Assembly (NCBI GenBank): GCA_020354155.1
Contig: CP070644.1
Span: forward strand, 1,602,180-1,609,589
Direction: 5' to 3'
Length of the DNA: 7,410 bases
Source: Nitrospiraceae bacterium
GTDB lineage: Bacteria > Nitrospirota > Thermodesulfovibrionia > UBA6902
Shown: in pieces, positions 5,384-7,410 of the stretch
Numbering within the stretch: position 1 is the first letter of the stretch
Layout of the letters: every line of letters begins with the position of its first letter
Translations under genes and position numbers: made by a program
The notes under the pieces: generated by a model
Database searches by the model: none
Told to the model about the DNA's origin: nothing
The model's input: only the letters and a program-made list of their open reading frames with translations

Positions 5384-5426
5384 GAAGTGCATATCGGGTC
5401 TGGGGCAGAACTCCATATTGAGGAGT
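5381..5426. repeat. Two further small hairpins in the rodZ-HU gap
   Basis: CCCGA (5381-5385) and TCGGG (5394-5398) enclose eight bases. ACTCC (5410-5414) and GGAGT (5422-5426) enclose seven. The first overlaps the CGCCC arm of the preceding stem, so they are alternatives. A competing pairing of ATATTGA (5415-5421) with TCAaATAT (5429-5436) would break the second. From 5437 to 5499 I see only a weak CACTA/TAGTG pair (5464-5468/5483-5487). Confidence 0.35.
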
Positions 5427-5499
5427 CTTCAAATATAAGTGTAAAACTTAAGAAGAGCGATTACACTACCTGTCAACACCTTTAGTGACTAAAACAGTT

Positions 5500-5520
5500 C
5501 AATGCATCTGTGATGCATTG
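5500..5520. promoter_or_regulatory. Perfect 8-bp palindrome, possible operator
   Basis: CAATGCAT (5500-5507) and ATGCATTG (5513-5520) are perfect inverted copies around CTGTG. There is no T-run after it. It lies about 60 bp upstream of the predicted HU -35 element, a plausible place for a regulator site, though a small RNA hairpin is equally possible. Confidence 0.4.
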
Positions 5521-5577
5521 TGAAAAAGTGCTCATTGTTTTGTTGAATGTATGGCAGAAAAAAACTGATTACGATGC

Positions 5578-5621
5578 AGCTGTTGACAAATGCTGACATC
5601 TGCTGGTATCTTTCAACAGCT
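5578..5621 (+). promoter_or_regulatory. HU promoter framed by a perfect 9-bp inverted repeat
   Basis: A consensus -35 TTGACA (5583-5588) is 18 bp from TATCTT (5607-5612), which has TG in the extended -10 position. The start point would be near 5619, leaving a leader of about 50 bases. AGCTGTTGA (5578-5586) and TCAACAGCT (5613-5621) are perfect inverted copies. The left arm overlaps the -35 and the right arm covers the expected start site. The arrangement suggests an operator or a DNA-bending site, but no binding protein can be named. Confidence 0.6.
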
Positions 5622-5654
5622 ATACTTTTAAAATATATCAAATTCATTTATAGA

Positions 5655-5661
5655 AAGGAGG
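5655..5661 (+). promoter_or_regulatory. Strong Shine-Dalgarno of the HU gene
   Basis: AAGGAGG is separated from the ATG at 5668 by six bases. It is the only near-consensus site of ideal spacing before an ATG in the window, and fits an abundantly made protein. Confidence 0.9.
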
Positions 5662-5667
5662 GAGTTC

Positions 5668-5940
5668 ATGACGAAGGCTGAACTCGTTGACGTTGTAGCA
5701 GATGGCTCTGATATTTCTAAAGCTGCTGCTGCGAGGGCTCTTGATTCTCTTATTGACGGAATTACAAAGGCCTTAAAGAAGGGTGACAAGGTCACACTTG
5801 TAGGTTTTGGAACCTTTTCTGTATCCAAGAGGAAGGCACGGAAGGGACGCAATCCTCAGACAGGTGAAGAGATAAAGATTGCAGCTTCCAAGGCACCCAA
5901 GTTTACTGCCGGTAAAGCACTCAAACAGGCGCTTAATTAA
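5668..5940 (+). CDS. hup: HU family DNA-binding protein
   Basis: HU is a small nucleoid protein that binds and bends DNA as a dimer with little sequence preference. The 90 residues are the full family length. The N-terminal helix pair (MTKAELVDVVADGSDISKAA to ALDSLIDGITKALKKGD) is the dimer interface. The signature GFGTFSVSKRKARKGRNPQTG lies at 46-66, with the intercalating proline at P63 and the beta-arm through about residue 74. The C-terminal helix FTAGKALKQALN closes the protein. HU and IHF are close relatives; the single gene and the GRNPQTGEEI arm fit HU. It has its own promoter and Shine-Dalgarno, sits 500 bp from rodZ, and ends at a strong hairpin, so it is probably monocistronic. It carries no lysine-rich tail, unlike the DUF72 protein in this window. 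Confidence 0.97.
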   Translation: MTKAELVDVVADGSDISKAAAARALDSLIDGITKALKKGDKVTLVGFGTFSVSKRKARKGRNPQTGEEIKIAASKAPKFTAGKALKQALN

Positions 5941-5951
5941 TCCATCTATTC

Positions 5952-5982
5952 CAGGGCGGTCTGCTGTTGCAGGGCCGCCCTG
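5952..5982. terminator. Bidirectional hairpin terminator between HU and ymdB
   Basis: CAGGGCGG (5952-5959) and CCGCCCTG (5975-5982) form a perfect 8-bp GC-rich stem. An inner CTGC (5961-5964)/GCAG (5969-5972) stem is closed by TGTT. It starts 11 bases after the HU stop and ends 9 bases beyond the ymdB stop on the other strand. The plus-strand 3' side (ATTCATTTTCT) is T-rich, so HU termination is well supported. The minus-strand side is less so. Confidence 0.75.
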
Positions 5983-5991
5983 ATTCATTTT

Positions 5992-6777
5992 CTATTCAGG
6001 GAAATTAAGCTGTATTCTCTGTATGGAAGATGCCTTTCCTGTTTTGGCATTGACGTCAACGACAACACAGGAAAGGAGCGACTCCCCACGGGCTGTTTCA
6101 AATCGGACAGGTATCTGAGTAAGAAATTTATTAATAATCTGGCTTTTCTTTACACCTATGATAGAGTTGACAGGACCCGTCATGCCTGCATCTGAAATAA
6201 AAGCAGTTCCCTGGGGGAGTATTCTTTCATCTGCTGTCTGAACATGGGTATGAGTTCCTATGAGGGCGGACACCTCCCCATCAAGGTACCAGCCGATGGC
6301 TGCCTTTTCAGAGGTGGCCTCTCCATGGAAGTCAACGATTATGATGTTCGTTTCTTTTTTGAGCTCCCTTACTTCTCGTTTGGCAGTCTGAAAGGGACAG
6401 TCAATCTGACGCATGAAGACCCTTCCTTCAAGGTTCAATACACCTATTGTATGCCCTGACCTCGACTTCATGATCATAGTTCCTGCCCCGGGTACGTCCG
6501 GTGGATAATTGGCAGGCCTTAAGAGGCGGTTTTCTTTTGCAATATAGGTTACAGCCTCTTTCTTGTCCCATATATGGTTGCCTGATGTGAGGATATCAAT
6601 TCCAAGGGAAAAGAGATCTTCACCGATTGCCTGGGTAATGCCAAAACCGCCGGCTGCATTTTCTCCGTTGGCAATGACAAAGTCAATTTTCAGCTTGCTC
6701 ATCAGACCGGGCAGGCCCTTTTGTATTGCCCTTCTTCCGGGCTTGCCTACGATGTCGCCAATAAAAAGAATTTTCAT
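5992..6777 (-). CDS. ymdB: TIGR00282 metallophosphoesterase (B. subtilis YmdB type)
   Basis: This family hydrolyses phosphodiesters. B. subtilis YmdB cleaves 2',3'-cyclic nucleotides and affects biofilm formation and RNase Y-dependent transcript levels. The 261 residues match the family length. The dinuclear metal-site residues are all in place: D8 in FIGDIVGKPGR (5-15), E39-N40 in IANGENAAGGFGIT (35-48), N67-H68 in LTSGNHIWDKKE (63-74), H151 in VDFHGEATSEK (148-158), and H176 and H178 in GTHTHVQTADERILP (174-188). AFISDAGMTGP (192-202) is another conserved block. The ATG begins the conserved strand MKILFIGD. No Shine-Dalgarno is clear. It lies 126 bp downstream of rny in the same direction, the rny-ymdB order known from Firmicutes. 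This is not the macrodomain protein called YmdB in E. coli. Confidence 0.95.
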   Translation of the reverse strand: MKILFIGDIVGKPGRRAIQKGLPGLMSKLKIDFVIANGENAAGGFGITQAIGEDLFSLGIDILTSGNHIWDKKEAVTYIAKENRLLRPANYPPDVPGAGTMIMKSRSGHTIGVLNLEGRVFMRQIDCPFQTAKREVRELKKETNIIIVDFHGEATSEKAAIGWYLDGEVSALIGTHTHVQTADERILPQGTAFISDAGMTGPVNSIIGVKKSQIINKFLTQIPVRFETARGESLLSCVVVDVNAKTGKASSIQRIQLNFPE

Positions 6778-6845
6778 GCTACGAGTGTTAGTTCCTGTAG
6801 TGAGATGATGTGACTCAATGTATGTTCATTCAAGATGCAGGGTTC

Positions 6846-6901
6846 CAGGATTCAAGGGTTCAAGTGACTTTTCACTCGAACCCTTGGCCCCTTGATTCCT
6901 G
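6846..6901. repeat. Near-perfect 56-bp palindrome between rny and ymdB
   Basis: The core pairs CAAGGGTTC (6853-6861) with GAACCCTTG (6878-6886) over 9 perfect bp. After one A/C mismatch, AGTGA (6863-6867) pairs with TCACT (6872-6876) around CTTT. The outer arms CAGGA (6846-6850) and TCCTG (6897-6901) also pair. Left AGGATTCAAGGG is also nearly complementary to the further-out CCCCTTGATTCCT. It begins 2 bases after the rny stop on the minus strand. No T-run follows on that strand, so it may attenuate or protect the rny 3' end rather than end transcription. The remainder, 6778-6845, holds nothing recognisable. Confidence 0.6.
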
Positions 6902-6903
6902 TT

Positions 6904-7410
6904 TTACTTTGCGTACTCCACATATCGAGATTCCCTGATTACAGTCACCTTTATCTGTCCGGGATAGGTCAGTTCTTCTTCGATCTTCTTTGCAAGGTCC
7001 CTTGAAATCTTGGCGGATATGTCATCGTTTACCTCTTCGGGCTTAACGATGATTCTGACTTCTCTCCCTGCCTGTATGGCATATGACTTATTGACACCTT
7101 CAAAAGACGTTGCAATTTCCTCAAGCCTTTCCACCCGTTTTATGTAATCTTTCAGTGTTTCTTTCCGCGCTCCCGGCCGTGCGGCAGACAGTGCATCAGC
7201 AGCTGCTACAAGCGTTGCCTCAACAGATATGGGATCACCTTCTCCGTGGTGGGTTGCTATGGCATTGACGACCTTGGGTTTTTCCCCATATTTTCGAGCC
7301 ATCTCAGCCCCGATTGATTGATGGGAACCTTCAATGTCATGGTCAATGGCCTTTCCTATGTCATGAAGGATTCCTGCCCTTTTGGCAAGTTTGATATTGA
7401 CCCGCAGTTC
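6904..7410 (-). CDS. rny: Ribonuclease Y, C-terminal part
   Basis: RNase Y is a membrane-anchored endoribonuclease that starts mRNA decay. The visible 168 codons are the HD domain and the C-terminal region; the N-terminal anchor, coiled coil and KH domain lie beyond the right edge. Reading inward from the edge, ELRVNIKLAKRAGILHDIGKA contains the metal-binding HD pair (H16-D17 of the visible part). It is followed by HDIEGSHQSIGAEMARKYGE, then ATHHGEGDP with the second histidine pair, and AADALSAARPGARKE with the distal Asp of the HD fold. The end, YPGQIKVTVIRESRYVEYAK, is the characteristic RNase Y C-terminus. The frame is open right to the edge without interruption. The gene lies upstream of ymdB on the same strand, separated by a palindrome. 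Confidence 0.96.
   Translation of the reverse strand, partial: ELRVNIKLAKRAGILHDIGKAIDHDIEGSHQSIGAEMARKYGEKPKVVNAIATHHGEGDPISVEATLVAAADALSAARPGARKETLKDYIKRVERLEEIATSFEGVNKSYAIQAGREVRIIVKPEEVNDDISAKISRDLAKKIEEELTYPGQIKVTVIRESRYVEYAK

Noticed and set aside
5205..5440. Known housekeeping RNAs (6S, tmRNA, RNase P, SRP) or a known riboswitch
   Set aside because: Only the general rod-with-bubble shape resembles 6S. None of the conserved sequence blocks I know for these classes is present, so no named RNA is called.

Overview
The window looks like a stretch of housekeeping chromosome from a Gram-negative bacterium of moderate GC content. The evidence is a lipoprotein signal peptide, a RodZ-type cell-shape protein behind a PilF/PilW-like TPR lipoprotein, and RNase Y next to a TIGR00282 (B. 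subtilis YmdB-type) phosphodiesterase. This mix would suit Nitrospirota or Desulfobacterota (the former deltaproteobacteria). That placement is an inference from gene content and style, not a proof. I see no insertion sequence, phage gene, CRISPR array, tRNA or rRNA.

Layout, left to right. Plus strand: the last 56 codons of a zinc-type medium-chain dehydrogenase (2-172); a short gap with a widespread dispersed repeat motif; mnmA (326-1414), the tRNA U34 2-thiolase; a DUF72 TIM-barrel protein with a 97-residue histone-H1-like lysine tail (1463-2518); nth, endonuclease III (2616-3281); a hairpin-rich gap; a six-TPR lipoprotein (3445-4263); rodZ (4283-5167), which carries eight tandem copies of a 21-bp repeat in its periplasmic linker; a 500-bp gap full of RNA-like structure; and an HU gene with a strong Shine-Dalgarno site (5668-5940). 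A strong hairpin then separates HU from two convergent minus-strand genes, ymdB (5992-6777) and the 3' part of rny (6904 to beyond the window).

Functional grouping: mnmA and rny/ymdB belong to tRNA modification and RNA turnover, nth and HU to DNA repair and nucleoid structure, and the TPR lipoprotein with RodZ to the cell envelope. The TPR-rodZ pair repeats the pilF/pilW-rodZ order known from gammaproteobacteria.

The most interesting material is not a classical defence or mobile system. It is (1) the DUF72 protein fused to an H1-like tail; (2) a rod-shaped, multi-helix fold candidate at 5205-5337, followed by further hairpins, with no gene to explain it; (3) a protein-like 46-codon frame without an obvious start on the minus strand at 3293-3430; (4) the VNTR-like repeat in RodZ; and (5) an unusual number of gaps holding nested inverted repeats. 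All structures were paired by eye, without energy calculation or database search.
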